Origin: an uncultured Marinilabiliaceae bacterium
GTDB lineage: Bacteria > Bacteroidota > Bacteroidia > Bacteroidales > Marinilabiliaceae
Assembly: GCA_937920475.1 (NCBI GenBank)
Contig: CALEUX010000113.1
Coordinates: forward strand, 1-33,017
Reading direction: 5' to 3'
DNA: 33,017 nt
In this document: piece by piece, positions 1 to 8,823 of the stretch
How the letters are laid out: each line of letters begins with the position of its first letter
How positions within the stretch are numbered: position 1 is the first letter of the stretch
Made by a program: the position numbers and the translations under genes
The notes under the pieces: model-generated
Told to the model about the DNA's origin: nothing
The model's input: only the letters and a program-made list of their open reading frames with translations
Databases searched by the model: none

Positions 1-432
1 GAAGGATTCAAATATCTTTTTGAGAACAACATTATTTTCTTTGTTATCCTTTGGGGGGGGCTCACAACCAACCTGATATGGACGTTTTGCTTAATTTTTA
101 AAAACAAAACAGGAGGCGACTTTACCGATAAAAAAACACCCCTGCTTCGTAACTACCTTTTCTGTGCATTAGCTGGTACTACCTGGTTTTTGCAATTCTT
201 TTTCTATGGCATGGGAGAAACTAAAATTGGTAACGGAGCCAGCTCCTGGACGTTGCATATGGCTACCATTATTCTAACCGCAAATCTGTGGGGATTCTAC
301 CGGAAAGAGTGGAAAGGTGTATCCAAAAAAACATATAGAACTATTATTGTTGGCATAGGATTGATATTATTATCGGTAATAGTAATAGGAGTCGCCAAAT
401 GGTTGTATCCTGAGTTAAATGCTTTGGGATAA
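1..432 (+). CDS. rhaT: L-rhamnose/H+ symporter RhaT, C-terminal part (5' end outside window)
   Basis: The frame is open from base 1 to a TAA at 430-432 and gives the last 143 residues of a membrane protein; the start lies upstream of the window. RhaT imports L-rhamnose with a proton across the inner membrane. The segment GTTWFLQFFFYGMGETKIG, followed by SSWTLHM and LWGFYRKEWKG, is the typical C-terminal part of RhaT. Hydrophobic helices are visible near the start (IIFFVILWGGL), around the GTTWFLQ motif and near the end (IIVGIGLILLSVIVIGVA). The next gene in the same direction is rhaA, 149 bp downstream, which fits a rhamnose operon. A run of eight G (53-60) lies inside the coding frame, which remains intact. 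The family call is confident; the length of the missing part is unknown. Confidence 0.93.
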   Translation, partial: EGFKYLFENNIIFFVILWGGLTTNLIWTFCLIFKNKTGGDFTDKKTPLLRNYLFCALAGTTWFLQFFFYGMGETKIGNGASSWTLHMATIILTANLWGFYRKEWKGVSKKTYRTIIVGIGLILLSVIVIGVAKWLYPELNALG

Positions 433-448
433 TTAGTTGTAATTATTG

Positions 449-563
449 ATGAAACGAGCATGATTCGTTAAACACAAATACGGATGAATTGAAAATCGGC
501 GGAGCCAAAATTCATCATGCGAGTTCCATCCGGCCTTATTATTAAAATTATTTACGGATGAAA
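449..563 (+). promoter_or_regulatory. Leader element copy 1, upstream of rhaA (rhamnose-gene leader repeat)
   Basis: This 115-bp stretch lies in the rhaT-rhaA gap. Read forward, it matches the reverse complement of 16610-16704, upstream of rhaM, almost base for base, except for a 20-bp insertion here at about 488-507. Shared blocks are AAACACAAATACGGATGAA (470-488), AGTTCCATCCG (522-532), ATTAAAATTATTTACGGATG (541-560). CGGATG occurs twice directly and once inverted (CATCCG, 527-532), so a CGGATG...CATCCG hairpin can form. A weaker third copy lies at 20273-20336. A promoter/operator or a 5' UTR structure for rhamnose genes is inferred; a dispersed repeat is the alternative. Confidence 0.6.
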
Positions 564-581
564 GTTTAAAAGTGGTGAGTC

Positions 582-1847
582 ATGAAAAAGGAAATTATAG
601 AAAAAGCCTATCAAATAGCCAAAGAGCAATATGCCGGGTTTGGCGTTGATACTGATGCTGTTATTAAGCAGATGAACGATGTGGTGATTAGTCTGCATTG
701 CTGGCAAACCGATGATGTTGGCGGTTTTGAAAAACCCAACGCTGAACTGGGTGGAGGTGGCATTCAGGTCACCGGTAATTATCCAGGCAAGGCCAAATCA
801 ATATCACAAATGCGTCAGGATTTAGATATAGTATTATCGTTGTTGCCCGGGAAGCAGCGTTTAAATCTTCATGCCATTTATGGTGAGTTTGGAGGAAAGC
901 TGGTTGACCGCGACCAGATTGGTGTAGAGCATTTTCAGGGATGGATTAATTGGGCTAAAGAACGGAAAATGGGTCTGGACTTTAACGCTACTTGCTTTTC
1001 GCACCCCAAGGCCGATGATGGTTTTACGCTATCAAGTAAAAATGAGGGAAACCGCAGGTTCTGGGTAGAACATGTAAAGCGGTGCCGGGCCATTGCAGCC
1101 GAAATGGGCAAACAATTAGGAACACCCTGTGTGCATAACACTTGGATTCCAGATGGTTCGAAAGATGTACCGGTTGACCGTAGCGGACATCGGACGTTGT
1201 TAAAACAATCGCTCGATGAAGCCTTTTCGGTTCAATATCCGAAAGAATACATGAAAGATGCCGTTGAAAGCAAACTCTTTGGTATTGGTGCCGAAGCCAT
1301 GACAGTGGGCTCACACGATTTTTATCTGGGTTATGCGGTTAAAAACAATAAGCTTATTTGTCTTGACAACGGACACTTCCACCTGACCGAGCAAGTGGGC
1401 GATAAAATTTCGGCTGTTTTGCAATTTGTTGATGAATTGTTGTTGCACGTAACACGCCCCATTCGTTGGGACAGCGACCACGTAGTTACATTAAACGATG
1501 AAATACAATTAATTGCATCGGAAATCGTTCGAGGAAAATTTCTGAAACGGGTAAACATTGGTCTCGATTTTTTTGATGCGTCCATTAACCGCATTGGTGC
1601 CTACGTTATTGGTACAAGAGCTACCCAGCAGGCATTTTTATTTGCATTACTCGAACCTACTGCAATAATGAAGCAATACGAAGAGACCGGCAAAAATTTT
1701 GAACGACTTGCCCTGATGGAACTCATGAAAACCCGCTTGTTTGGAGCCGTTTGGGATTATTACTGCCTAGTGAACAATGTTCCGGCCGGAATTGATTTTA
1801 TTGCCGAAATTCAGAAATACGAAGCAGAAGTACTGGCAAAAAGGTAA
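582..1847 (+). CDS. rhaA: L-rhamnose isomerase
   Basis: RhaA converts L-rhamnose to L-rhamnulose in the cytoplasm (EC 5.3.1.14). The protein is 421 residues, the usual RhaA length. Typical segments are ISLHCWQTDDVGGFE near residue 40, GGGGIQVTGNYPGKA, HAIYGEFGGKLVDRD, CFSHPKADDGFTLSS and VHNTWIPDGSKD. The metal-site region is seen as AEAMTVGSHDFYLG (E238), CLDNGHFHLTE (D262) and RWDSDHVV (H300), followed by IGLDFFDASINRIGA. No signal peptide is present, as expected. The ATG at 582 begins the conserved N-terminus (MKKEIIEKAYQIAKEQYA), so no other start is needed. It follows rhaT and precedes the FGGY kinase by 133 bp. The leader repeat at 449-563 ends just before it and may control it. Confidence 0.97.
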   Translation: MKKEIIEKAYQIAKEQYAGFGVDTDAVIKQMNDVVISLHCWQTDDVGGFEKPNAELGGGGIQVTGNYPGKAKSISQMRQDLDIVLSLLPGKQRLNLHAIYGEFGGKLVDRDQIGVEHFQGWINWAKERKMGLDFNATCFSHPKADDGFTLSSKNEGNRRFWVEHVKRCRAIAAEMGKQLGTPCVHNTWIPDGSKDVPVDRSGHRTLLKQSLDEAFSVQYPKEYMKDAVESKLFGIGAEAMTVGSHDFYLGYAVKNNKLICLDNGHFHLTEQVGDKISAVLQFVDELLLHVTRPIRWDSDHVVTLNDEIQLIASEIVRGKFLKRVNIGLDFFDASINRIGAYVIGTRATQQAFLFALLEPTAIMKQYEETGKNFERLALMELMKTRLFGAVWDYYCLVNNVPAGIDFIAEIQKYEAEVLAKR

Positions 1848-1980
1848 CAGATACCAGTAAAGACGATAAACATAAAGTTAAAGAGCAGATAGATAAGATC
1901 CCAAAGGGATAATTATAACCTATTTATCCTGTTTCAGTCTTGTCTTTCTGTTTGCTTAGCTTCATATATATATCATTAAA

Positions 1981-3348
1981 ATGGAAAAAGTAATTGCTGT
2001 GTTTGATATTGGTAAAACCAACAAAAAATTGTTGCTTTTCAACTGCAATGCCCAATTGGTTTACCAACATGAGGAGATATTTCCGGTTATTCATGACAGT
2101 GATGGGTTTGAATGCGATGATATAGAACGTATTGAGCTTTGGATTAAAGAGTCGTTATATCAACTGGCCAAACATCCACAGTACGATGTAAAAGGTGTTA
2201 ACTTTTCAACCTATGGCGCCTCATTGGCTTTTGTGGATAAAAATAGGAAACGCCTCTCTCCCATTTTCAATTACCTGAAACCGGTAAATGAAGTTTACGC
2301 TCAGCAACTTTATCAAAAGTATGGTGGAACCGGCAGTTTTTGTCGTCAAACAGCCAGTCCGGCACTTGGAATGATGTTAAACTCGGGCATTCAATTGCTG
2401 TGGATAAAAAAGGAACATCCTCAAATATTGGAAAAAACCAGCCATATCCTCCATTTTCCGCAATACTTGTCGTTTTTGCTAACCCAAAAAGCTGTTTCTG
2501 AATATACCTCCATTGGATGCCACACTTTTATGTGGAATTTTGATAAAATGGATTACCATCAATGGTTAACCGATGAAGGATTTGTTTTACCCATGCCGGT
2601 ATCAAACTCGAGTGTTTCAGTAATCGATATTGAAGGGAAAAAAATCGATATTGGAGTAGGCATTCACGATAGTTCGGCTTCGTTGGTACCCTATTTTAGA
2701 GGGTTTGATGAAAAATTCCTGCTTATTTCAACCGGAACATGGTGCATTAATATGAACCCGTTCAATTATACGCCACTAACCGATAGAGAACTTCAAAACG
2801 ATTGTTTGTGCTACCTGAGTGTGAATCAAAAACCGGTTAAATCGTCGCGCTTGTTTATGGGCCATATCCATGACATTAACCTGGAACGAATACAGCAATG
2901 GTTTAATGCCGATAAAGATGCTTATAAAAAAGTAACACCTAACCTAGAACTAATTGGTCATTTATGCAGAACCCATCAGCAGCGTTTTTTTAAAAGTGGT
3001 ATATCACCAGATTATATAGATGAAACCGTTGATTTAAATCATTTTGGTTCATTCTCGGAAGCTTACCACCAATTGATGTTCGATCTAACCGCTTTGTGTG
3101 TAAGTTCCATTAAACTGGTTCTTGATGAGCAAAGTCAGGTTAACAACCTGTTTGTTTCAGGCGGATTTTCACGAAACCTTTTGTTTATTAATTTCTTATC
3201 GCATTATTTTCCTGATAAGAATATTTACACCACAGAGGTTGATAATTCCAGTGCGCTGGGAGCTGCGCTGGTGATAATGGAAGAAGTGCTGCCTGATTGC
3301 AAGCCCCGGATTGATCTGGGGCTTAAGCAATGGAAATATAGCATTTAG
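1981..3348 (+). CDS. FGGY-family carbohydrate kinase, probable L-rhamnulokinase
   Basis: This 455-residue cytoplasmic kinase probably phosphorylates L-rhamnulose, judged by its position after rhaT-rhaA. FGGY features are visible: an N-terminal phosphate-binding motif, VFDIGKTNKKLLLF (residues 7-20); the catalytic-base motif GIHDSSAS with D230; ISTGTWCINM, an ATP-site strand; and the C-terminal VSGGFSRNLLF and ALGAALV segments. It does not read like classical RhaB, whose N-terminus is usually of the A(I)DLGATSGR type. A divergent subfamily, or another ketose substrate such as fuculose, is possible. Its TAG stop (3346-3348) directly touches the reverse-strand stop of the GH43 gene, leaving no room for a terminator. 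No aldolase for the phosphorylated product is in the window. The family is certain; the substrate is inferred from context. Confidence 0.85.
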   Translation: MEKVIAVFDIGKTNKKLLLFNCNAQLVYQHEEIFPVIHDSDGFECDDIERIELWIKESLYQLAKHPQYDVKGVNFSTYGASLAFVDKNRKRLSPIFNYLKPVNEVYAQQLYQKYGGTGSFCRQTASPALGMMLNSGIQLLWIKKEHPQILEKTSHILHFPQYLSFLLTQKAVSEYTSIGCHTFMWNFDKMDYHQWLTDEGFVLPMPVSNSSVSVIDIEGKKIDIGVGIHDSSASLVPYFRGFDEKFLLISTGTWCINMNPFNYTPLTDRELQNDCLCYLSVNQKPVKSSRLFMGHIHDINLERIQQWFNADKDAYKKVTPNLELIGHLCRTHQQRFFKSGISPDYIDETVDLNHFGSFSEAYHQLMFDLTALCVSSIKLVLDEQSQVNNLFVSGGFSRNLLFINFLSHYFPDKNIYTTEVDNSSALGAALVIMEEVLPDCKPRIDLGLKQWKYSI

Positions 3349-4293
3349 CTACTGTTTTTGCTGTAAATTTTCAAGCAATTGTTTAGGGATTTCGAGAGCA
3401 GTGCCATGACGGGTTCCTTTGGGGAAACTGACTAAATCCGAAATATCTTCCCAGTTGGCTCCATCAACCGAACGAATGGCACCATATTTACGGTCGCGGT
3501 ATTTATCAAAATAGACATAAACATATTCGCCAATAACGATTGGCGCAGGCCCTTCGGCCCATTGCTTGCCGGAGATATTCTCTGAAACTGAAACGGGAAA
3601 GCCCGATTTCAGATTGTCGGTAAAGGTTATTCGAAGGTTTTTCTCGCTGGGAACCGACATCTCGTTTTTAATGATAAACCAGTATCGATTCTCTTTTTTT
3701 ACGATTGCACCATCAATTACACTAAATCCCGGATCGAAAAACAGTGCCGTTTCGCTGAATGTTTTAAAATCGCGGGTGGTAACAAAATATTGACGGTGGT
3801 TGAGGCCCGTTTCATTGGATGTTGTTTCAATGTCGGGAAATTTTCCCGGAACAGTAGAAGCCCAGATGATATAAAACAGGTCGTCAGCAACATCGTAAAA
3901 AAGTTCAGGGGCCCAGGTGTTTCGAGTGGCAGTATCGGCTTCCATAACCGGCAAATACCGCTGCTCCGACCAGTTAATAAGGTCTTTGGATGATGCATAG
4001 CCTATGCCCTTATCCCACCATCCGGTGGTCCAAACTAAGTGAAAGGTTCCATCTTTTCCCTTGGCAATGCTGGGATCGCGCATTAAACGATCTTTACCAA
4101 TGGTTGGTTTTAAAACAGATTGTCCGCCAAACAGGGCGTCCCATTTTAAGCCATCGTAACTGTAAGCCAAATGCAAACCATCTTCGCCATTACCCATAAA
4201 ATAAGTAAACAGGAAAACCTTTTCTTCCTGACTTTTACATGAAAAAAAGGCGACAGAAAATAGTAACAGTAGGCCAATCAATAATTTATTCAT
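3349..4293 (-). CDS. GH43-type glycosidase lipoprotein
   Basis: This is a 314-residue protein with a lipoprotein signal: MNKLLIGLLLLFSVAFFSC, with Cys19 followed by KSQEEK. The rest is a five-bladed-propeller GH43-like domain. Candidate catalytic residues are D73 (LMRDPSI), D194 (VIDGAIV) and E247 (AEGPAP), with NTWAPELFYD in between, all typical of clan GH-F. Such enzymes usually remove arabinofuranose, xylose or galactose side chains. In an RG-I locus an arabinan or galactan side-chain role is reasonable but not shown. The acidic residues soon after the lipidated Cys could favour export to the cell surface (inference from Bacteroidota lipoprotein-export rules). It is divergent from the regulator gene (start codons about 116-180 bp apart) and convergent with the kinase, stop against stop. 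Confidence 0.85.
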   Translation of the reverse strand: MNKLLIGLLLLFSVAFFSCKSQEEKVFLFTYFMGNGEDGLHLAYSYDGLKWDALFGGQSVLKPTIGKDRLMRDPSIAKGKDGTFHLVWTTGWWDKGIGYASSKDLINWSEQRYLPVMEADTATRNTWAPELFYDVADDLFYIIWASTVPGKFPDIETTSNETGLNHRQYFVTTRDFKTFSETALFFDPGFSVIDGAIVKKENRYWFIIKNEMSVPSEKNLRITFTDNLKSGFPVSVSENISGKQWAEGPAPIVIGEYVYVYFDKYRDRKYGAIRSVDGANWEDISDLVSFPKGTRHGTALEIPKQLLENLQQKQ

Positions 4294-4472
4294 GATAATG
4301 ATATTTTAGGATGAAACATTCATGTGACAAAGTTGCCAGTTATATCAGTCCAAAATAGCACAATTATCGTGAGAAAAGGGATGGAAAATCATTCAAATAC
4401 CTGTAAAAAATGATTAAAAAGCCTCTTTTAATTAGTATTTTTGAAATTGCCTTCATTAAAAATTTGCCCGCC

Positions 4473-7400
4473 ATGAGTAAAGCCCTGACAATTTTTATCT
4501 GTTTTTCTTTTTGTTTTGGTTTATCATTTGCCCGCAACGATGAATCATTGCTTTTCAGGCAAATAAGCACAAAAGATGGACTATCGCAAAACACGGTCAG
4601 ATCGATTATGATTGACAAAAAGGGCTTTTTATGGGCTGGTACCTTAGATGGATTAAATCGCTATGATGGTTCCCGTTTTATTGTTCATAAACCTCAGATT
4701 GGTGTTAATATTTCATTATCAGACCATAGGGTAAGAAGTATTTTTGAAGATAAAAAGGGTTTTATCTGGGTAAGGAAATACGATAATTCCTTCAGTTGTT
4801 ACAACCCTGCAACAGAAACTTTTATTGACCTCTATTATAAAAACCGGACAGTAAACCTGGCCTATACCAATTTTTTAGAAACATCGGATGGCTCAACCTG
4901 GTTATGGGACAATAAAACAGGTTGCATTAGAATTGAATATCCACTAAACCAGAATCCCCAGGTGGTTTTTATGGCCAACTCAACAAACAGTTTGCTTACC
5001 CATCACACCGTAGACTTTATTTTTGAAGATTCGAAAAAGAACATTTGGATTGGCACCCAAAATGGACTCAACCTTTGTGTCAATGGCGATAATTTCGAGG
5101 GTTTTTATAAAAATAGTGTTACCGGCACGTTCAGGAAAGCACTGGAAATGGATGGAATGATTTATTTTTTAACCGACCGGAATTATATATACCGGTATAA
5201 TTTGCTGAAAAAAAACTTTATTGAGCCACTTGTTTGGGATAAAAACTGCCAGTTTCTGGATATTGCCCAACTGGGACGGAAAGAAATTCTGCTAACTACC
5301 CGCTCCCATGGATTATTACTTTACAACGCAATATCCAACACGTTTAACAGCAATCCGTTTCCCAACAATGCCTCTATTCGTAGCTCTGCACAATTAATTG
5401 TTGACAGTAGGCAGGGCGTTTGGATTTTCGACCACTCAGGTATTTTACGCCATTACTTGCCCGAAACAGGTAAATTACGTGAGTTACATCTGATTCCATC
5501 ACAAATAGCATCAGTTATTGATAATGAAAGATATGTTGTTTTTATCGATTCACGAGGTGTTTACTGGATTACCACCTATGGTAACGGACTGTTTCAATAC
5601 GAGCCAACCACAGGTTTTTTGGAGAATTACCGATACAACGCTCAAAGCAATAGCCCTGCTTCCGATTATTTATTGTCAATAACCGAAGACCAATCGGGCA
5701 ATATTTGGGTAGGCAGCGAGTATGCCGGCATCATTAAAGTTATCAGGCAAAACTACAAAGTACGCTATTTACGCCCCGAGAAAGAGGATATTTTAGGATC
5801 GAGCAACAATGTTAAAGTTGTTTTTGAAGATTCCAAAGAAAATGTTTGGGTTGGAACCAAAAACGGAAGCCTTTATTTGTATGATAAGCATTTGGAAAAG
5901 TCCAAATGCATTCATAAAAACCTAAATCCTTATACCATTATTGAAGACGACAAGAACCAGATTTGGATTGGAACCAAAGGCAATGGTGTGTACGTTTACG
6001 ACCTGACAGGTACCAGACAATTGCACCATTTTGTTAACGATGCTTCCAACCCGGAGAGTCTAAGCCACAATTCAGTTTTCAACATATTGCAGGACAGGCA
6101 AAAAAGGATTTGGATTGCCTCATTTGGTGGAGGTCTCGATTTACTCAATGAGGATAAAAACGGCATCACATTTACCCATTTCTTTAGCAACGAGGGTAAC
6201 AAGAGCTACATCCGTTATCTTTTCGAGGATAACCAGCATAACATCTGGACAGGCAGCTATGAAGGTCTTATCTGCTTTTATCCCGATGATTTTATTAATA
6301 ATCCCGACAACTACAAAAATTACCATTTTAGTTCGAACAACACCGAAGGGTTGAATTGCAATGATATTAAAACCATTTATGAAGATAAAAGAGGTAATTT
6401 GTGGATTGGTACTGCCGGGGGCGGTTTAAATTTGATGGTTCGCGACGATAACAACAGCAAAAAGAACCGCTTTGTAAAATTCACCACCAAACAAGGATTG
6501 CCATCGGATGTGGTTACAGCCATTCTCGAAAGCCCCGACAGTGTATTATGGATAAGTACTGAAAACGGGATTTGCCAGTTTGATTACCATCAACAAACCT
6601 TTATGACCTACCAGTTTTCGGAGCGAACCCATGGCAACTACTATAACGAAAACGCCTGCGCCATGCGTCAAAATGGTGAAATGCTCTGGGGCACCCTCGA
6701 TGGTTTTATAGCCTTTAATCCCGGTAAATTTATTAAGAACAGCCATGTACCACCAGTGGTTTTTACCGATTTATTTGTTTACGACGAACGGGTTGAAACC
6801 AATCGTAACAACTCACCATTGAATGCATCCATCAGTATGGTTAACCAGTTAAAGTTAACCCACCTGCAAAACACATTTACCTTGCATTTTGCCAGCCTGA
6901 ATCTAACTGATCCCAAAATGAATCAGTACACCTACATCATGGAACCGTATGATAAATTTTGGAGTACGCCTGCCAGCATTAGTTCGGCAACTTATAAGAA
7001 CCTTCCTCCGGGAAGTTATACCTTTAAAGTGAAAGGCTCCAATGCCGATGGACAATGGAACAACGAGGTAACTGAGCTTGAAATAATTGTAACACCACCA
7101 TTCTGGCGTTCCAACCTGGCATTGGTTATCTATTTTATAGTGGCAGTAGCCTTATTATTCATCACTTTTCTGGTTATTTTTAAAATCAGCAACCTTAACA
7201 ATGCCGTTCGCATTGAAAAACAGCTAACCGACTATAAACTAAGGTTTTTTACAAATATTTCGCACGAGTTCAGAACCCCGCTTACCCTTATTAGAGGAGC
7301 TGTTGAAAGTTTATCATCTGAAAAAAATCTTTCGGAATCGAGCCAAAAGCAGGTAGCGCTTTTAAATCGCAATACCCGGCAAATGACACGCTTAATTGAC

Positions 7401-8801
7401 CAGTTACTTGAGTTCAGAAAAATTCAAAACAATGTGTTAACCCTCAATCTGGAACTCACTGATATTTCGGAGTATGTGCACAACATCTACTTCACATTCA
7501 AAGAAATAGCAACCACAAAAAATATCAATTATACGCTAACCGTCGAAACCGGAAACTGGGAACTTTTTATTGACCACAATAAAGTGGAAAAAATTATCTT
7601 CAATTTACTCTCCAATGCGTTTAAATTCACACCCAATAATGGCACCATTCATTTATCGGTTGATAGAAATAAAACCAACGGCACTTGCATTATTTCTGTA
7701 AAAGACAGTGGAATTGGTATCCCAAAAGAGAAACAGCATCTGTTGTTCAGCCGGTTTATGCAAATTCACTTCTCATCCGAAGGAACCGGTGTAGGCTTGT
7801 CGCTCGTAAAAGAGTTTACCGAAGCGCACAAAGGGCGTGTTTTGTACGAAGAGAATCCTGAAGGCGGTTCTGTGTTCAAAGTGGAACTCCCTGGTGATAC
7901 GACTCATTATAAAGATGTTAATTATATAACACCTGGCTCCATGCCTGCCGAACATTTGGTGCACGATGGCGAAAACGACAATCACACAACTGAAAAAGAG
8001 CATCTGAAGCAGGCATCACCGCATGAATGTAAAATACTTATTATTGATGACAACAAAGACATTCGTGAGTTTTTATCGGAAGAACTTGGAAAGCATTTCA
8101 TAACCGAAACTGCCGAAAATGGTAAAATTGGTCTGGATTTGGCCATTACGGGTAATCCCGACTTAATTATCTGTGACGTTAAAATGCCTGAAATGGATGG
8201 ATTTGAGGTTACATCTCGCTTGAAAAATGATTTCCAAACCAGCCACATTCCGGTAATTCTTCTTACGGCGCTGTCGTCGGATGCAGTGAGATTAAAAGGC
8301 AGCGAGTGCGGTGCCGATGCTTACATTATGAAACCATTCAGTTTAAGATACCTGTTATCGAGGGTTTACAAACTAATAGAACAACGCGAAAAACTCAAAA
8401 AGCGATTCTCGATTGACATTGAGGCAAAAGAAAGCTTATTTAGCAATACCAATAAGGATAAGGAATTTTATTTGCTGGTGAATAAAACACTGGATGCAAA
8501 TATTAGTCGCCCAACCTTTTCGGTTGAGGAGTTTACCGAACTTTGCGGCCAAAAAAGAACTGTATTTTATAAAAAAATTAAGGGACTAACAGGTTATTCG
8601 CCCAACGATTTAATAAAGATAAAGCGCATGAAAAAAGCAGCAGAATTGCTGCTCGAAGGTAAACATACTGTTGCAGAAGTTTCGTGGCAGGTTGGCATTG
8701 AAGACCCGTTTTATTTCAGTAAATGCTTTAAAACCCAGTTTGGCTGCTCTCCTTCGAAATACACCCAGGGCATTCAGGAGAATATTATTTCGGTTCAGTG
8801 A
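4473..8801 (+). CDS. Hybrid two-component system sensor-regulator (HTCS) of the PUL
   Basis: One chain carries sensing and transcription control. A signal peptide begins at the ATG at 4473 (MSKALTIFICFSFCFGLSFA); an in-frame ATG at 4410 would add 21 residues before it, so 4473 is preferred. A TATTTTTG at 4436-4443, like a Bacteroidota -7 box, also fits the later start. Numbered from 4410: periplasmic propeller repeats of the IWIGTxxGL type about 45-790, Y_Y_Y domain about 810-895, membrane helix about 900-925, histidine kinase with SHEFRTPLTL (His952), ATPase boxes NLLSNAFKF, DSGIGIP and GTGVGLSLV (about 1065-1130), receiver about 1208-1325 with phospho-Asp1256 (CDVKMPEMDG) and Lys in MKPF, AraC-type HTH at about 1365-1463. 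In PULs such proteins bind an oligosaccharide and activate the susC operon; here an RG-I oligosaccharide is likely. Confidence 0.96.
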   Translation: MSKALTIFICFSFCFGLSFARNDESLLFRQISTKDGLSQNTVRSIMIDKKGFLWAGTLDGLNRYDGSRFIVHKPQIGVNISLSDHRVRSIFEDKKGFIWVRKYDNSFSCYNPATETFIDLYYKNRTVNLAYTNFLETSDGSTWLWDNKTGCIRIEYPLNQNPQVVFMANSTNSLLTHHTVDFIFEDSKKNIWIGTQNGLNLCVNGDNFEGFYKNSVTGTFRKALEMDGMIYFLTDRNYIYRYNLLKKNFIEPLVWDKNCQFLDIAQLGRKEILLTTRSHGLLLYNAISNTFNSNPFPNNASIRSSAQLIVDSRQGVWIFDHSGILRHYLPETGKLRELHLIPSQIASVIDNERYVVFIDSRGVYWITTYGNGLFQYEPTTGFLENYRYNAQSNSPASDYLLSITEDQSGNIWVGSEYAGIIKVIRQNYKVRYLRPEKEDILGSSNNVKVVFEDSKENVWVGTKNGSLYLYDKHLEKSKCIHKNLNPYTIIEDDKNQIWIGTKGNGVYVYDLTGTRQLHHFVNDASNPESLSHNSVFNILQDRQKRIWIASFGGGLDLLNEDKNGITFTHFFSNEGNKSYIRYLFEDNQHNIWTGSYEGLICFYPDDFINNPDNYKNYHFSSNNTEGLNCNDIKTIYEDKRGNLWIGTAGGGLNLMVRDDNNSKKNRFVKFTTKQGLPSDVVTAILESPDSVLWISTENGICQFDYHQQTFMTYQFSERTHGNYYNENACAMRQNGEMLWGTLDGFIAFNPGKFIKNSHVPPVVFTDLFVYDERVETNRNNSPLNASISMVNQLKLTHLQNTFTLHFASLNLTDPKMNQYTYIMEPYDKFWSTPASISSATYKNLPPGSYTFKVKGSNADGQWNNEVTELEIIVTPPFWRSNLALVIYFIVAVALLFITFLVIFKISNLNNAVRIEKQLTDYKLRFFTNISHEFRTPLTLIRGAVESLSSEKNLSESSQKQVALLNRNTRQMTRLIDQLLEFRKIQNNVLTLNLELTDISEYVHNIYFTFKEIATTKNINYTLTVETGNWELFIDHNKVEKIIFNLLSNAFKFTPNNGTIHLSVDRNKTNGTCIISVKDSGIGIPKEKQHLLFSRFMQIHFSSEGTGVGLSLVKEFTEAHKGRVLYEENPEGGSVFKVELPGDTTHYKDVNYITPGSMPAEHLVHDGENDNHTTEKEHLKQASPHECKILIIDDNKDIREFLSEELGKHFITETAENGKIGLDLAITGNPDLIICDVKMPEMDGFEVTSRLKNDFQTSHIPVILLTALSSDAVRLKGSECGADAYIMKPFSLRYLLSRVYKLIEQREKLKKRFSIDIEAKESLFSNTNKDKEFYLLVNKTLDANISRPTFSVEEFTELCGQKRTVFYKKIKGLTGYSPNDLIKIKRMKKAAELLLEGKHTVAEVSWQVGIEDPFYFSKCFKTQFGCSPSKYTQGIQENIISVQ

Positions 8802-8823
8802 AGGGCAAATTAGCAAAGGCATT

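Noticed and set aside
1848..1980. Possible terminator or small hairpin GGATAA...TTATCC between rhaA and the kinase
   Set aside because: The stem is short and AT-rich, no T-run follows closely, and the genes look co-directional and co-functional.
4294..4409. Promoter for the GH43 lipoprotein, CAACTTTG on the - strand at 4328-4335 with TTTTG upstream
   Set aside because: The spacing of about 15 bp is shorter than usual for Bacteroidota promoters and the -7 box has a mismatch, so it was not listed.
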